63,795 nt of DNA, taken from Oscillospiraceae bacterium (GTDB lineage: Bacteria > Bacillota > Clostridia > Oscillospirales > Oscillospiraceae). The translations under genes and the position numbers were made by a program. Shown in pieces: positions 1 to 7,854 of the stretch; the first letter of the stretch is position 1; every line of letters begins with the position of its first letter. The stretch lies in NCBI GenBank assembly GCA_902761055.1, contig CACWIS010000007.1:1-63795 (forward strand). Reading direction: 5' to 3'. The notes beneath the pieces were generated by a model. The model worked only from the letters and a program-made list of their open reading frames with translations, was not told the DNA's origin and did not search any database.

Positions 1-631
1 GAGGATCCCGGACGCGACGAAGACGTACCAGTTCAAAAACGCGAAACAGGAGTCGTCCTCCGTCGTCACGAGAAAGTGCCCGAGGAAGTAGTTGGCGGCT
101 GTGCTTCCCCGAAAGACAAAGGCAAGCGGCCCGCCCAGCGCGGACAGGGCCAAACCGATGAGAAAGATATGCGCCGCTTTCAGTTTCAACTGCCTGAACA
201 GCCCTGTGGCGATCAGCGCCAGGCCGGCAAAGTGAAGGATATCCTGCACAACAAGCGCATACACGGTTTCTTCCATGAACTCGCCCGAAAGGAGCCCGTC
301 CGCCAGCGCATAGATCCCGTAGCGGAGGAAATTGAGGACGAAACCTAAGATATAAAGCCGGACGCCACGGCGAATCAGCTCGGCCGGGCTGTTCCGGCGG
401 GAGTACACGACCCCCACGCCCATGGCGAACATAAAGGCGTGGGCCACGGCCAGGTAATCTCCTAAAACAATATCAGGGCAGATGCTCTCCCAGCCGGATG
501 GCGCAGTGGCAGAGGATCATACTGACCGTCGCCGCCGCCCGCAGGAGATCCAGCTCATATGAGCGCGAGGTCCGGAGTTCTTTTTCTGAAGAAATCATAT
601 GGTCTATCAGCTCTTTCTGGTCACGCCGCAT
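1..631 (-). pseudogene. Frameshifted, edge-truncated membrane acyltransferase-like gene
   Basis: The minus-strand reading frame opens near 631 (a second ATG lies at 598) and gives an N-terminus with ELDLLRAAATVSMILCH, which resembles the first membrane helix of the DUF1624/heparan-alpha-glucosaminide acetyltransferase-like or acyltransferase-3 families. It stops at a TGA at 473-475. One base out of frame, the protein clearly continues (LGDYLAVAHAFMFAMGVG, then more hydrophobic helices) to the window edge at base 1. Removing one base around 474-478 would restore a continuous protein. Either the gene is a pseudogene or the assembly has a single-base error. A consensus promoter lies at 738-766. 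The true 3' end is outside the window, and the exact family is uncertain. Confidence 0.6.
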
Positions 632-737
632 CCTCCGGGGATTCGCTGCTGATCGGGGAAGTGAAATACGTATTCGGGTAAGACTCGTTTTCCGGGGTGA
701 AGCGCCGCCGTTTCTCTTCCGGCGGACGGAAAAAAAT

Positions 738-766
738 ATTTTATGCCGCCCCTGCTGCGCTGTCAA
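738..766 (-). promoter_or_regulatory. Sigma-A promoter for the acyltransferase-like gene
   Basis: On the minus strand a TTGACA box (761-766) is followed after 17 bases by TAAAAT (738-743). It points toward the gene that starts near 631 and leaves a leader of about 100 nt. Confidence 0.7.
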
Positions 767-830
767 CAGAGTTTTTGCCGGTCGGGACACCGAAGAGACA
801 TCATCACCCCGCAGGCATAACAGCACACCT

Positions 831-867
831 GTTTCGCAAAATCATTATACTTACAAAAATGCGAAAC
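831..867. promoter_or_regulatory. Inverted repeat around a minus-strand TATAAT; possible operator
   Basis: GTTTCGCA (831-838) and its exact complement TGCGAAAC (860-867) flank a 21-base AT-rich core holding a minus-strand TATAAT at 844-849. The arrangement looks like a repressor site over a -10 box, but no good -35 is visible. No regulator gene is nearby, so this is only a candidate. Confidence 0.3.
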
Positions 868-931
868 GGATAGCTGGCGGTCGATCTGAAACAGCGATAC
901 TGCTCAACCAAGTGCCTATGGAAGGAAACGC

Positions 932-966
932 AAAAAGGCTCCTCCCGTTTTTTCGGAAGGAGCCTT
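932..966 (-). terminator. Rho-independent terminator of the structured RNA
   Basis: An 11-bp stem with one mismatch, GGCTCCTTCCG / CGGGAGGAGCC on the minus strand, encloses a short A-rich loop and is followed by TTTTT. Confidence 0.85.
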
Positions 967-1196
967 GTGCGATCCGTATCAAGTGGATGCGCGGTGACCG
1001 CCGGAGGCAAGGGACGCGCTTTGCCTGCCGGAGATCAGAATCGGTTGCTCGCCGGGCCCAAATGCTGGACCATTCTGACGATTGTTGCCCGCCCAACGTC
1101 CGGCTACTACGCCGCCGGCGGCTCGCAAGTAACTTGGTCATGCTTCGCGGGTTAAGGTGCCGATCACACCGATGGGATGCCGCCCATCTCCAGTGA
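932..1196 (-). ncRNA. Free-standing structured RNA of about 265 nt, possibly raiA-type
   Basis: The minus strand has an autonomous transcription unit with no convincing reading frame: a consensus promoter (1202-1230) puts the start near 1194, and a strong terminator hairpin with a T-run ends it at 932-966. The interior is full of short helices on the minus strand, including GATGGG/CCCATC, GGTG/CACC, TCAGAAT/ATTCTGA and GGCAAAGCGCG/CCCTTGCC-type pairings, separated by purine-rich joints. A promoter-RNA-terminator unit of this length and complexity fits a stand-alone riboregulator. The raiA RNA of Clostridia is a leading candidate on size and context, and 6S RNA is an alternative. Identity is inferred, not established; existence of an RNA gene is much more secure. 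Confidence 0.7.
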
Positions 1197-1201
1197 GTCG
1201 G

Positions 1202-1230
1202 ATCATACTCCTGTCCCCGGGATTTGTCAA
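1202..1230 (-). promoter_or_regulatory. Sigma-A promoter of the structured RNA
   Basis: On the minus strand TTGACA (1225-1230) is followed after exactly 17 bases by TATGAT (1202-1207). This near-consensus promoter drives the noncoding unit, with a predicted start near 1194. Confidence 0.8.
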
Positions 1231-1322
1231 TGAACAAACTGTGAATTTTTATGTTAACCGCAATGATCCGTCCAACTGCTCAAAAACGGGGCGTCGGCGT
1301 CGAACTGAAACGCAAACCCGTG

Positions 1323-1351
1323 TTGATGGTTCACCGCTTTTGTGATAAACT
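1323..1351 (+). promoter_or_regulatory. Promoter of the zinc-ribbon cassette
   Basis: TTGATG (1323-1328), a 17-base spacer and TAAACT (1346-1351) lie about 70 bases before the first gene of the three-gene cassette. Confidence 0.5.
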
Positions 1352-1423
1352 GTTATTGAGTCGGGGGATACGCCGGCCATGACGCTTCCCGGTATCGACG
1401 GGGAACACAGGAGAACGCTGAAC

Positions 1424-1909
1424 ATGAAACAGACAGAATGCCCGAACTGCGGCGCGGTCTTCGACGCGAAAGAGACCAGGTGCCCGTACTGCTCCTATAT
1501 CAATCCGGAAGGCGCCGAGGCGAAATACCTGAAGGATCTGGAAGACAGCCGGCGGAATCTGGACGCCGTGGACGACCAGGTCCGGTCCGGATACCGCAAG
1601 GAAATCAGAAAAGGCGCCGGAACAGCGCTGAAAACCGTGCTGATCATCGCGCTGATCCTGGCTGTCGTGATCGGCGGATTCATCTATGCGGAACACCGGC
1701 TTTATGATGACGACAGGGAAGACTATGCGGCGGAACTGGCCTGGGAGCATCAGCGCTTTCCGCAATATGACGGCATGCTGGCGGCCGGGGAATACGAAGC
1801 GCTGATGTCGGCGATCGCCGAAGAAGGAGAAGCCCACGACGTCTGGAACTGGGAGCACTACGATGAGTTCATGGAGATCGCGGACGGGCTTTGGGGGGAT
1901 GAGCCATGA
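1424..1909 (+). CDS. Zinc-ribbon single-pass membrane protein (161 aa)
   Basis: The start at 1424 follows a CAGGAG ribosome-binding site; an upstream in-frame ATG at 1379 has none. The protein begins with a four-cysteine zinc ribbon (C6-P-N-C9 and C20-P-Y-C23), then a charged linker, one hydrophobic helix at about residues 54-75, and an acidic, aromatic-rich C-terminal segment of about 85 residues. The topology suggests a cytoplasmic zinc ribbon and an extracytoplasmic tail. It overlaps the next gene by four bases (ATGA), so the two are translationally coupled. I do not recognise a named family; zinc-ribbon membrane proteins of this type are common in Clostridia and have no assigned function. 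It is the first gene of a three-gene cassette. Confidence 0.8.
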   Translation: MKQTECPNCGAVFDAKETRCPYCSYINPEGAEAKYLKDLEDSRRNLDAVDDQVRSGYRKEIRKGAGTALKTVLIIALILAVVIGGFIYAEHRLYDDDREDYAAELAWEHQRFPQYDGMLAAGEYEALMSAIAEEGEAHDVWNWEHYDEFMEIADGLWGDEP

Positions 1910-2661
1910 AGTGTCAGCACTGCGGGAACAACCTGAATATCGAGGAAAACTACTGCCCCTACTGCGGCCAGCCGAATCCCTTCGCGGTAAAGCACCAGGA
2001 GGCCATGCGCCGCTTCGAAAAGGACTATGAGCGCACCAGGAAGGACGTGCTTGAGCAGTCGTCCCGGTTCAACCGGCATACCGTGCGGATCACGATCCTT
2101 GCCGTGCTGGTCGCGCTGATCGCGGCGGCGGCGGTTTTCCTGATCAAAGCGGACGATATCCGCATGTGGCGGATGGAAAAGCGCATGGAGGCCCGGGCGG
2201 AGGTGCACAGGGAGGCGATCGGCCGCCTGATGGACGACCGCGATTATCTGGGCGTTTACTCCTATTTCTCCCAAAACGACATCTGGTTTACCGACGCTTT
2301 CAGGGACCTTGACACGGTCAGTGACAGCTGCTTCCAGTACAGGCAGTTCTATACGAACCTGATGATGCTGCGGGCAAAAAAGGCCGATCCGGACGCCTAC
2401 CGCTACTACAGCGAATCGGAGCTTCTGGAGAATATGGCCGGGGAGATCTACAGGATCAACGAGTGCCTGAAGCCACAGTCCTATAACGAAGCGGCATATA
2501 CGCCGGAAAAAATGGCGTTTGTGGAGGGCGTGCGCGACCGGGTGGAAACCATGGCGGAAAGCTACCTGGGCCTGAGCCGGGAGGAAGCGCTGGCAACGCG
2601 CGAGATGACTGTGGCCAGGATCAACGTGCTGCTGGAGGACAGTTATGGGGAAGAATCTTAA
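1906..2661 (+). CDS. Zinc-ribbon single-pass membrane protein (251 aa)
   Basis: The protein has the same plan as its upstream neighbour but is larger: a zinc ribbon at the extreme N-terminus (C3-x2-C6 and C17-P-Y-C20), a charged region of about 35 residues, a membrane helix at about residues 62-82, then about 165 residues of mainly alpha-helical, tyrosine-rich sequence likely outside the membrane. It starts inside the previous stop codon (ATGA) and overlaps the next gene by 17 bases, so all three are probably made as one unit. The paired zinc-ribbon architecture suggests duplication and divergence within the cassette. Function is unknown. Confidence 0.8.
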   Translation: MKCQHCGNNLNIEENYCPYCGQPNPFAVKHQEAMRRFEKDYERTRKDVLEQSSRFNRHTVRITILAVLVALIAAAAVFLIKADDIRMWRMEKRMEARAEVHREAIGRLMDDRDYLGVYSYFSQNDIWFTDAFRDLDTVSDSCFQYRQFYTNLMMLRAKKADPDAYRYYSESELLENMAGEIYRINECLKPQSYNEAAYTPEKMAFVEGVRDRVETMAESYLGLSREEALATREMTVARINVLLEDSYGEES

Positions 2662-3112
2662 AAACGGAGGGAAAACGGGCAGCCGCGGCGATAAGCTCTT
2701 CAAGATCATCCTGATCCTGCTGTCCCTGGCCCTGGTCGTGATGATCCTCGTCGCCGCCTCGACCGTCCGGAAGGAGTCCTACCGGTATTATTCCAGGCCG
2801 AACGAGCTCCTGTGGATGATCCGGAACGGAGACTACTCCGACGCGGTCACCTCCATGTATGATAATATCGCGCTCGGAGAGACTCCGGCAAAGAACGAGG
2901 ATTACTCAGTCCCCTACGCCATACTGGAGTACTATGAGGCGGCGTCTCTGCTGAAGGCCTACACCGGTGCGGACACGTCCGATCCGGGCAGGAAAGCCGA
3001 ACTGGAAGCGGCCGCCGAACAATGCAGGGCCAAGATGAAAGATGCGCGCAGCCGCATGGGCGACCTGGAATTCTTCGCGCCGGAAATCGACGCGTTGTTC
3101 CTGGAGCCGTGA
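2645..3112 (+). CDS. Single-pass membrane protein, third member of the cassette (155 aa)
   Basis: A short basic N-terminus is followed by one long hydrophobic helix at about residues 20-40 and an extracytoplasmic domain of about 110 residues with tyrosines, acidic residues and predicted helices. Unlike its two partners it lacks the zinc ribbon. It starts 17 bases inside the preceding gene, and a strong terminator follows 46 bases after its stop, so it closes the operon. The C-terminal domain has the helical, TPR-like look of the previous protein's tail, but no family is recognised. Confidence 0.75.
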   Translation: MGKNLKNGGKTGSRGDKLFKIILILLSLALVVMILVAASTVRKESYRYYSRPNELLWMIRNGDYSDAVTSMYDNIALGETPAKNEDYSVPYAILEYYEAASLLKAYTGADTSDPGRKAELEAAAEQCRAKMKDARSRMGDLEFFAPEIDALFLEP

Positions 3113-3158
3113 ATTGCTGCCGCTGCGGGTCCGGAGTCTGACCTGCGCTTATATGAAT

Positions 3159-3203
3159 CCCCCGGCCCGGCGAGCGATGCTCGCCGGGCCGGGGGATCTT
3201 TTT
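3159..3203 (+). terminator. Strong terminator closing the zinc-ribbon cassette
   Basis: A perfect 17-bp GC-rich stem (3159-3175 and 3179-3195) with a three-base loop is followed by ATCTTTTT. Confidence 0.9.
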
Positions 3204-3294
3204 CTGCTTGCTGATTGTTTGCTTGTTCAGCTTGCACATGCGTCGCCTTGATCGGAACCGATGCTTGCCATAGACGGCGATATTTTCAAACGAG

Positions 3295-3343
3295 ATATTG
3301 AAATGTGCGATTTTTCGTGTATAAAATATATTGAAATGTGCGA
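3295..3343 (+). promoter_or_regulatory. Promoter inside a 16-bp direct repeat
   Basis: TTGAAA (3298-3303), a 16-base spacer and TATAAA (3320-3325) form a promoter for the lipoprotein gene at 3487. The -35 lies in the first copy of a 16-bp repeat (ATATTGAAATGTGCGA at 3295-3310) whose exact second copy is at 3328-3343, 33 bases later, just past the -10. Equal spacing near three helical turns suggests an operator pair. The patch is AT-rich compared with its surroundings. Confidence 0.5.
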
Positions 3344-3486
3344 ATTGCATGCTGCAAATAACTCTGAGTTCACGGGCGACGAAAAGATCGAAATGGTTGC
3401 CAAACGTGTTACGGAACGGTTTAGGCCCGTTTTCCAGGAACTGGCGAAATGATTCGGTTCTTGAGAAACGTTCAGGAGGGATCGAC

Positions 3487-4311
3487 ATGAAAAAAAGAAG
3501 CTTTTCCGCCGCGATCGCGCTTTTGATGCTCGGCGCGCTGCTCCTTGCGCTCACGGGATGCGGGATCGGAAGGAGTCTCCGCATCGACACGGCCGCGGCT
3601 TCGCGGGACGACGTGACGGTGACGCTGAAAAAGGCGAGGGCCATAAGGAGGAACGTCCCACCCCGCTATGAGTACTCCTTCAGCGGGACCATCGAGAACA
3701 ACTCCGACGAGGGCGTGATGAAGGTCATCTACACCTTCTCGCTTTATGACAAGGACGGGAATGAATTCCGCAGCTTCGGCGACACCTACGACGGCGTGGA
3801 CGAGGCGATCCCGCCGCACGGCAAGGTCGAGTTCTCCCTCAAGGGCGTCAAATGGGGCGCGCAGTCCGTTCCGGCCTCGGTGTCGATCGGCATCGGCTCG
3901 GTGCAGACGGAGACGGAGCTGCCGCCTGCTGCCATCCCGCAGCCGGGAGAGCCCCTCTATCTGGTCCTCGGCGACGCGAACCTGGCCGATATCCGTGAAA
4001 ACCCGCCCGTGGAGCTCGCCTTCCACGTTGATCAGGGCGGCTACGGGCGCACGGCCACCTTTGAAAAAGGAGCCGAGCTCGACAGGGCGGTCGAACTGCT
4101 CTGCGCGATCAAGATCGGCGCGGAGACCGGCGAATGGGTCACGGACAACTACAACTGGATCCGCCTCAGCTGGGAGGACGGGTCTGAAACCTATATCAGT
4201 CTGAACCTGCGCAATCTCGAACTCAACATCCACTCCAGCCCCCGCATGTTCACGCTGGAACACCTGAATGAATTCTGGGTCTACGCCGAGGAATATCTGA
4301 AGGAGGATTAG
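3487..4311 (+). CDS. Secreted lipoprotein with a FxLYD-like N-domain (274 aa)
   Basis: The start at 3487 has a CAGGAGG site six bases upstream. A lysine/arginine N-terminus, hydrophobic core and lipobox LTGC place the lipid anchor at Cys25. Residues of about 35-145 read as a beta-sandwich of the FxLYD type (stretches such as SGTIENNSDEGV and YTFSLYDKDGNE), commonly found in Firmicute lipoproteins. The remaining 120 residues form a second domain that is tryptophan-rich and unrecognised. The gene is monocistronic, with its own promoter and a downstream hairpin. Function is unknown; substrate binding or envelope monitoring are possibilities only. Confidence 0.8.
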   Translation: MKKRSFSAAIALLMLGALLLALTGCGIGRSLRIDTAAASRDDVTVTLKKARAIRRNVPPRYEYSFSGTIENNSDEGVMKVIYTFSLYDKDGNEFRSFGDTYDGVDEAIPPHGKVEFSLKGVKWGAQSVPASVSIGIGSVQTETELPPAAIPQPGEPLYLVLGDANLADIRENPPVELAFHVDQGGYGRTATFEKGAELDRAVELLCAIKIGAETGEWVTDNYNWIRLSWEDGSETYISLNLRNLELNIHSSPRMFTLEHLNEFWVYAEEYLKED

Positions 4312-4432
4312 GCCGTGCGTGCGGCTGTATAGCTTTTTCAAGAGAACCCCGTGCGCCGACTGGCAAATACATGGTTTTTCAGGAATTATCCGCTTCGTTT
4401 GATCAGGTCCGTTGTTTCCCACGCAGCCAGGC

Positions 4433-4471
4433 AAATGCCCAACTTTGTCTACCGGACAAAGTTGGGCATTT
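4433..4471 (+). terminator. Terminator-like hairpin after the lipoprotein gene
   Basis: A perfect 17-bp stem (AAATGCCCAACTTTGTC and its complement) with a five-base loop lies 120 bases after the lipoprotein stop. The 3' arm ends in TTTGTTGTG, so it is only moderately U-rich. Confidence 0.6.
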
Positions 4472-4699
4472 GTTGTGCTTATGAGGCAAAAATCTCCGTT
4501 TGCCCTGTGTTTTCTACGGTCGGCTTCTTCCTTGACGACCTTCCTTACAGTACGGAAGCAGCTGAAGCGCGGGATAAAAACGAAAAAGAGCTTGCCGCCG
4601 CACTTATTGCCCGGGCAAATCTGTACCGAAAATGATCTCCGCGCCGGTCAGGCATTCATTGCCTTCTCCTATGGTTATGCTTTCCCACTGGTCCCTGCT

Positions 4700-4886
4700 G
4701 CCCGCGTTCGAAAACGTCGCGCGCGTCAGCCGTGAAGACGGCGTGAAGACTTATTTCGCCGACGGGAGCTGGGTCATCTGCCGCTTCTCCGGCACCGAGC
4801 CGCTGCTGCGCATGGCGGCGGAGGCCGGGAGCGGCGACAGGGCGGAGGAGCTGATCGGGGAATGGAGAACGCTTTTATCTCTGTGA
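4700..4886 (+). pseudogene. C-terminal remnant of a phosphoglucomutase/phosphomannomutase
   Basis: Only about the last 60 residues remain. They carry the phosphohexomutase C-terminal signature DGSWVICRFSGTEPLLRM, the loop that grips the sugar phosphate. Everything upstream that should hold the catalytic serine, the metal site and the sugar-binding loop is missing: the preceding 200 bases encode no homologous sequence. The remnant ends 14 bases before the response-regulator frame, suggesting an ancestral mutase-regulator operon whose 5' part was deleted. Confidence 0.75.
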
Positions 4887-4900
4887 CGAGGTGAGAGAAT

Positions 4901-5635
4901 ATGTATCGGGTCGTCTTGATCGACGATGAAAGACTGATCGTCGAGGGACTCAGAAAAGTGGTCAAATAGGCGGATTACCGCTGCGAGGTCGTGGCCACGG
5001 CCTCGGACGCGGTATCCGGCGCGTCGGTCATCCGGCAGTTTCAGCCGCACATCCTTTTCACGGACATCCGCATGCCCGGCGACGACGGACTGACGATGCT
5101 GGCCGGCCTGCGCAGCGAGTATCCCGACATGCAGGTCATCGTCCTGACCGGCTACCGCGATTTCCGCTACGCGCAGGAGGCGATCCGCCTGGGCGTGGCG
5201 CGCTTTCTGCTCAAGCCCTCGAAGATGAGCGAGATCAACGAGGCGCTCACGGCGGTGACGGAGCGCCTGGACAAGTCCGCTCCCGAGGAGGAGACGGAGG
5301 AGCTGCGCGAGCACAGCGGCAGCTTCCTCGTCCGCCGGGCCACGGCCTACATCGAGAGCCACTATGCCGAAAAGCTGACGCTCCAGGAGGTCGCGGACGC
5401 CTGCTACGTTTCCCAATGGCACCTCTCCAAGCTGCTGAACAAGCACACCGACGGGAATTTCTACGACGTGCTCAACGCCGTGCGCATCAACGCCGCGAAG
5501 AGGCTGCTGCACGACCCGAGCCTGAAGATCGGCGAGATCGGCGAAATGGTGGGCTATGCCGACACGGCGCACTTCGCCCGCGTGTTCAAGAAGATCGTGG
5601 GCATGAGCGCCAACGAATACCGCAACAGCCTGTAA
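4901..5635 (+). pseudogene. AraC-type response regulator interrupted by one amber codon
   Basis: A GAGGTGAGAG site precedes the ATG at 4901. The receiver domain (residues 1 to about 125) has the acidic pair D8-D9, phospho-acceptor D55 in FTDIRMP, and K105 in LLKPSK. Two AraC-family helix-turn-helix motifs fill about 145-244, ending in the usual FKKIVGMSANEYR. Codon 23 (4967-4969) is TAG where related regulators commonly have tryptophan, so a single G-to-A change from TGG explains it. All other codons are intact and look conserved. No partner histidine kinase is present. Internal re-initiation at 4991 would lack most of the first receiver strand, so the gene is probably inactive unless the stop is suppressed or is a sequencing error. 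Confidence 0.75.
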
Positions 5636-5711
5636 TCGGAGCCCGCATGCGGAGCGGGCGGCGGAGCTTTCCGCGTTTTTTCGGCGCGCCCCGCACCGGC
5701 GCACTTTACAG

Positions 5712-5740
5712 TTGCCGGATCGATGTTTTTCTGATAAAAT
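5712..5740 (+). promoter_or_regulatory. Promoter of the GPH symporter gene
   Basis: TTGCCG (5712-5717), a 17-base spacer and TAAAAT (5735-5740) lie 51 bases before the ATG. Confidence 0.6.
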
Positions 5741-5791
5741 TACCGCAGAACGATTTTCGCGCGCGGCGCGGAAACGAAACCGGAGGGACTT

Positions 5792-7282
5792 ATGAAAGAG
5801 AAAATCAGCGGCAGAAAACCAAGCTACGGCTTCTTCAGCAGACTGACTTACGGCGTGGGAGAGATCTTCGGAGGCGGATGCTTCGTCATCATCAACGCCT
5901 TTTTCATCGTCTTTCTGACCGACGCGCTCGGCATGAACGCCGCTCTTGCCGGCACGATCCCCATGATCGGCAAGATCTGGGACGCCATCACCGACCCGAT
6001 CATGGGCAACGTGGTCGAGCGGACGAGATCGAAATACGGCGCAAAGAGATTTTACATCATGGTGGGCAGCATCGCATCCGCCGTCACCTTCGTGATTATG
6101 TGGATCGACATCCATTCCGCGTCGATGGTCGCGAACTACGTCTTCTACGTGGTGATGTACTGCCTGTTCAACACGGGCTTCACGGTGCTGAGCGTGCCCT
6201 ACAACGGACTGCTTCCGGACATGATGGACGACTACGCGATGCGCGCCAAGTTCTCCAACATGCGCATGATCTTCTCGACGCTCGGGGCCGCCGTCTGCGG
6301 GCTTGTTCCGGGAATGATCATCAAGCAGACGAACGATCCGTCGCAGTACATGAAGTGCATGCTCCTCTTCGGCGTGCTCTTCTTCGTGTGCTCGATCGCC
6401 GTGTTCTTCGGCACCTGGGAAAAGCAGAAGGAGCCCGTGAAGACGACGCTCGCCGAGAGCTTCACACAGGCCGCCAGCGTGTTCCGCAGCCGCTCGTTCC
6501 TGATCTTCCTGGGCCTCTATCTCTTCGGCCAGGGCGGCATGGACTTCATCTCGGGCATGGCCGTTTACTACGTGCAGCACGCGCTCGGCGCGTATCCCGG
6601 CTACTACATCCCGATCCTTGCGGTCCTGATGGTGGCCCAGCTCGTCGGCATGCTCATCTTCGGACCGGTCATGAGCAAGACGTCCAAGAAGCTTGCGATC
6701 GTCATCGCCGCGCCGGTGAGACTTGTCGGCGTACTGGGGCTTCTGGCCTTCTCGCATCACGGCGCGCCGCTTGTCCCGATCCTGGCGCTCGCGGCTCTGA
6801 TCGGACTCGGCAACGCCGGCTCCCTCACGGGCATCTTCGCCATCATGGCCGACATGACGGACGTCGACGAGCTGATCACGTCGATCCGCAGACCTGGCAT
6901 CGTGTCCAGCATGGCCACCTTTATCAGAAAGATCGCCTCGGGCCTCTCGGTGGCGATCATCGGCTTCATGCTCACGGCCGTGCACTATGACGAGGCGCTC
7001 GCCAACGCGGGCCTCGAGCAGACCGCCGCGACGCAGCACGGCATCGGGATCTGCTTCGTGCTGGCTCCCGCCGTCATGTCGGCGCTGCTGCTCATCTGCG
7101 CATGGATCTTCCCCGTGACCGACAAGGAGTTCAGGCTGGTCCAGAAGGACATTGCCAGACGCAGGGGAGAGGAAGCAAGCGAGGCGACCGCCGAGGAGAA
7201 GGCGGCCCTGAGAAAGGTGACCGGCTTCGACTACGAGGCGCTCTGGAGCCCGGCCAACGCCGGCCTGAAACGGAAGCTTTGA
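5792..7282 (+). CDS. GPH-family sugar:cation symporter (496 aa)
   Basis: The protein has 12 predicted membrane helices and the hallmarks of the glycoside-pentoside-hexuronide (MelB) family: an early GKIWDAITDPIMG segment holding the conserved acidic cation-site residues, and a basic loop after it (ERTRSKYGAKR). It should import a glycoside or uronide with Na+ or H+; the substrate cannot be told from sequence. A CGGAGGG site precedes the start. The gene stands alone with its own promoter, next to the ruined mutase/response-regulator pair, so its dedicated regulator may have been lost. The C-terminus has a charged extension of about 50 residues. Confidence 0.85.
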   Translation: MKEKISGRKPSYGFFSRLTYGVGEIFGGGCFVIINAFFIVFLTDALGMNAALAGTIPMIGKIWDAITDPIMGNVVERTRSKYGAKRFYIMVGSIASAVTFVIMWIDIHSASMVANYVFYVVMYCLFNTGFTVLSVPYNGLLPDMMDDYAMRAKFSNMRMIFSTLGAAVCGLVPGMIIKQTNDPSQYMKCMLLFGVLFFVCSIAVFFGTWEKQKEPVKTTLAESFTQAASVFRSRSFLIFLGLYLFGQGGMDFISGMAVYYVQHALGAYPGYYIPILAVLMVAQLVGMLIFGPVMSKTSKKLAIVIAAPVRLVGVLGLLAFSHHGAPLVPILALAALIGLGNAGSLTGIFAIMADMTDVDELITSIRRPGIVSSMATFIRKIASGLSVAIIGFMLTAVHYDEALANAGLEQTAATQHGIGICFVLAPAVMSALLLICAWIFPVTDKEFRLVQKDIARRRGEEASEATAEEKAALRKVTGFDYEALWSPANAGLKRKL

Positions 7283-7302
7283 CAGCCCGCGGCAAGCGGG
7301 CA

Positions 7303-7337
7303 GAAAAAAGACGCCCGTCCTGTACAGGACGGGCGTC
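7303..7337 (-). terminator. Minus-strand terminator below the SH3 peptide gene
   Basis: A perfect 28-base palindrome (7310-7337) is followed on the minus strand by TTTTTT. A second hairpin (7439-7470, arms GCGCCTCGC and GCGAGGCGC) lies between it and the gene. The 170 bases between this terminator and the gene hold nothing else recognisable. Confidence 0.7.
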
Positions 7338-7510
7338 CGATGCTGTATACGGCTTTGCTCGGAGAAGCTGCTGCGGCGCGGCCCGGAGCGCCTGCCGCGC
7401 TGCCGCGATAGCAAGAACAAGGTTCTGCTCCGCGGAAAGCGCCTCGCAAGCCGTTGCCCGCGAGGCGCTGCTGCCGTTTCTTTCCTTCCCGCGCTGCCGC
7501 GCCGATGCGC

Positions 7511-7798
7511 TCAGCCGAGGAAGGAGGCGTTGACCCAGCCGGATCTGCCGCTTCTGGGGTTGAAGACCCAGACGTAGGTCTTTCCGTCGAAGGCGACCGT
7601 GTAGCCTCCGGTGATCTGCAGCTTGTCGCCGTTGTAGCTCTCGCTGCCTCTGATCTCATTATTGTAGTCATAACCGGGCGCGCTGCGCAGGGCAAGGTAG
7701 CCGCTCTTCAAACCCCGGACCGTGGCCCAGCCGTCCTTGCCGACGCCGCCGGCAACGTTCTCGAGATCAAAGTCGTTCTGCTTTACGATTTCCGCCAT
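7511..7798 (-). CDS. Double-glycine-leader peptide with a bacterial SH3 domain (95 aa)
   Basis: The start has an AGGAGGAAATC site directly upstream. Residues 1-18 (ending FDLENVAGG) match the double-glycine leader seen on peptides exported and trimmed by PCAT-type ABC transporters, with cleavage expected after G18. The rest reads as one SH3b domain: LALRSAPGYDYN, then GDKLQITGGYTV, and the closing YVWVFNPRSGRSGWVNASFL. SH3b domains usually bind peptidoglycan, so this may be an exported wall-binding protein or bacteriocin-like factor. No processing transporter or immunity gene is in the window. It is monocistronic, with an extended -10 promoter and its own terminator. The leader call rests on resemblance only. 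Confidence 0.75.
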   Translation of the reverse strand: MAEIVKQNDFDLENVAGGVGKDGWATVRGLKSGYLALRSAPGYDYNNEIRGSESYNGDKLQITGGYTVAFDGKTYVWVFNPRSGRSGWVNASFLG

Positions 7799-7854
7799 GA
7801 TGATTTCCTCCTTTTTTTATTCGTCGTTTTTTGTTTTTTTTTGCTTACGGCTTC

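Noticed and set aside
3261-3452. 63-codon plus-strand frame before the lipoprotein gene
   Set aside because: It would start upstream of and read through the promoter and direct repeats, and it has no ribosome-binding site.
4967-4969. TAG in the response regulator considered as a pyrrolysine codon
   Set aside because: No pylTSBCD genes or methylamine methyltransferases are in the window, and tryptophan at this position by one substitution is simpler.
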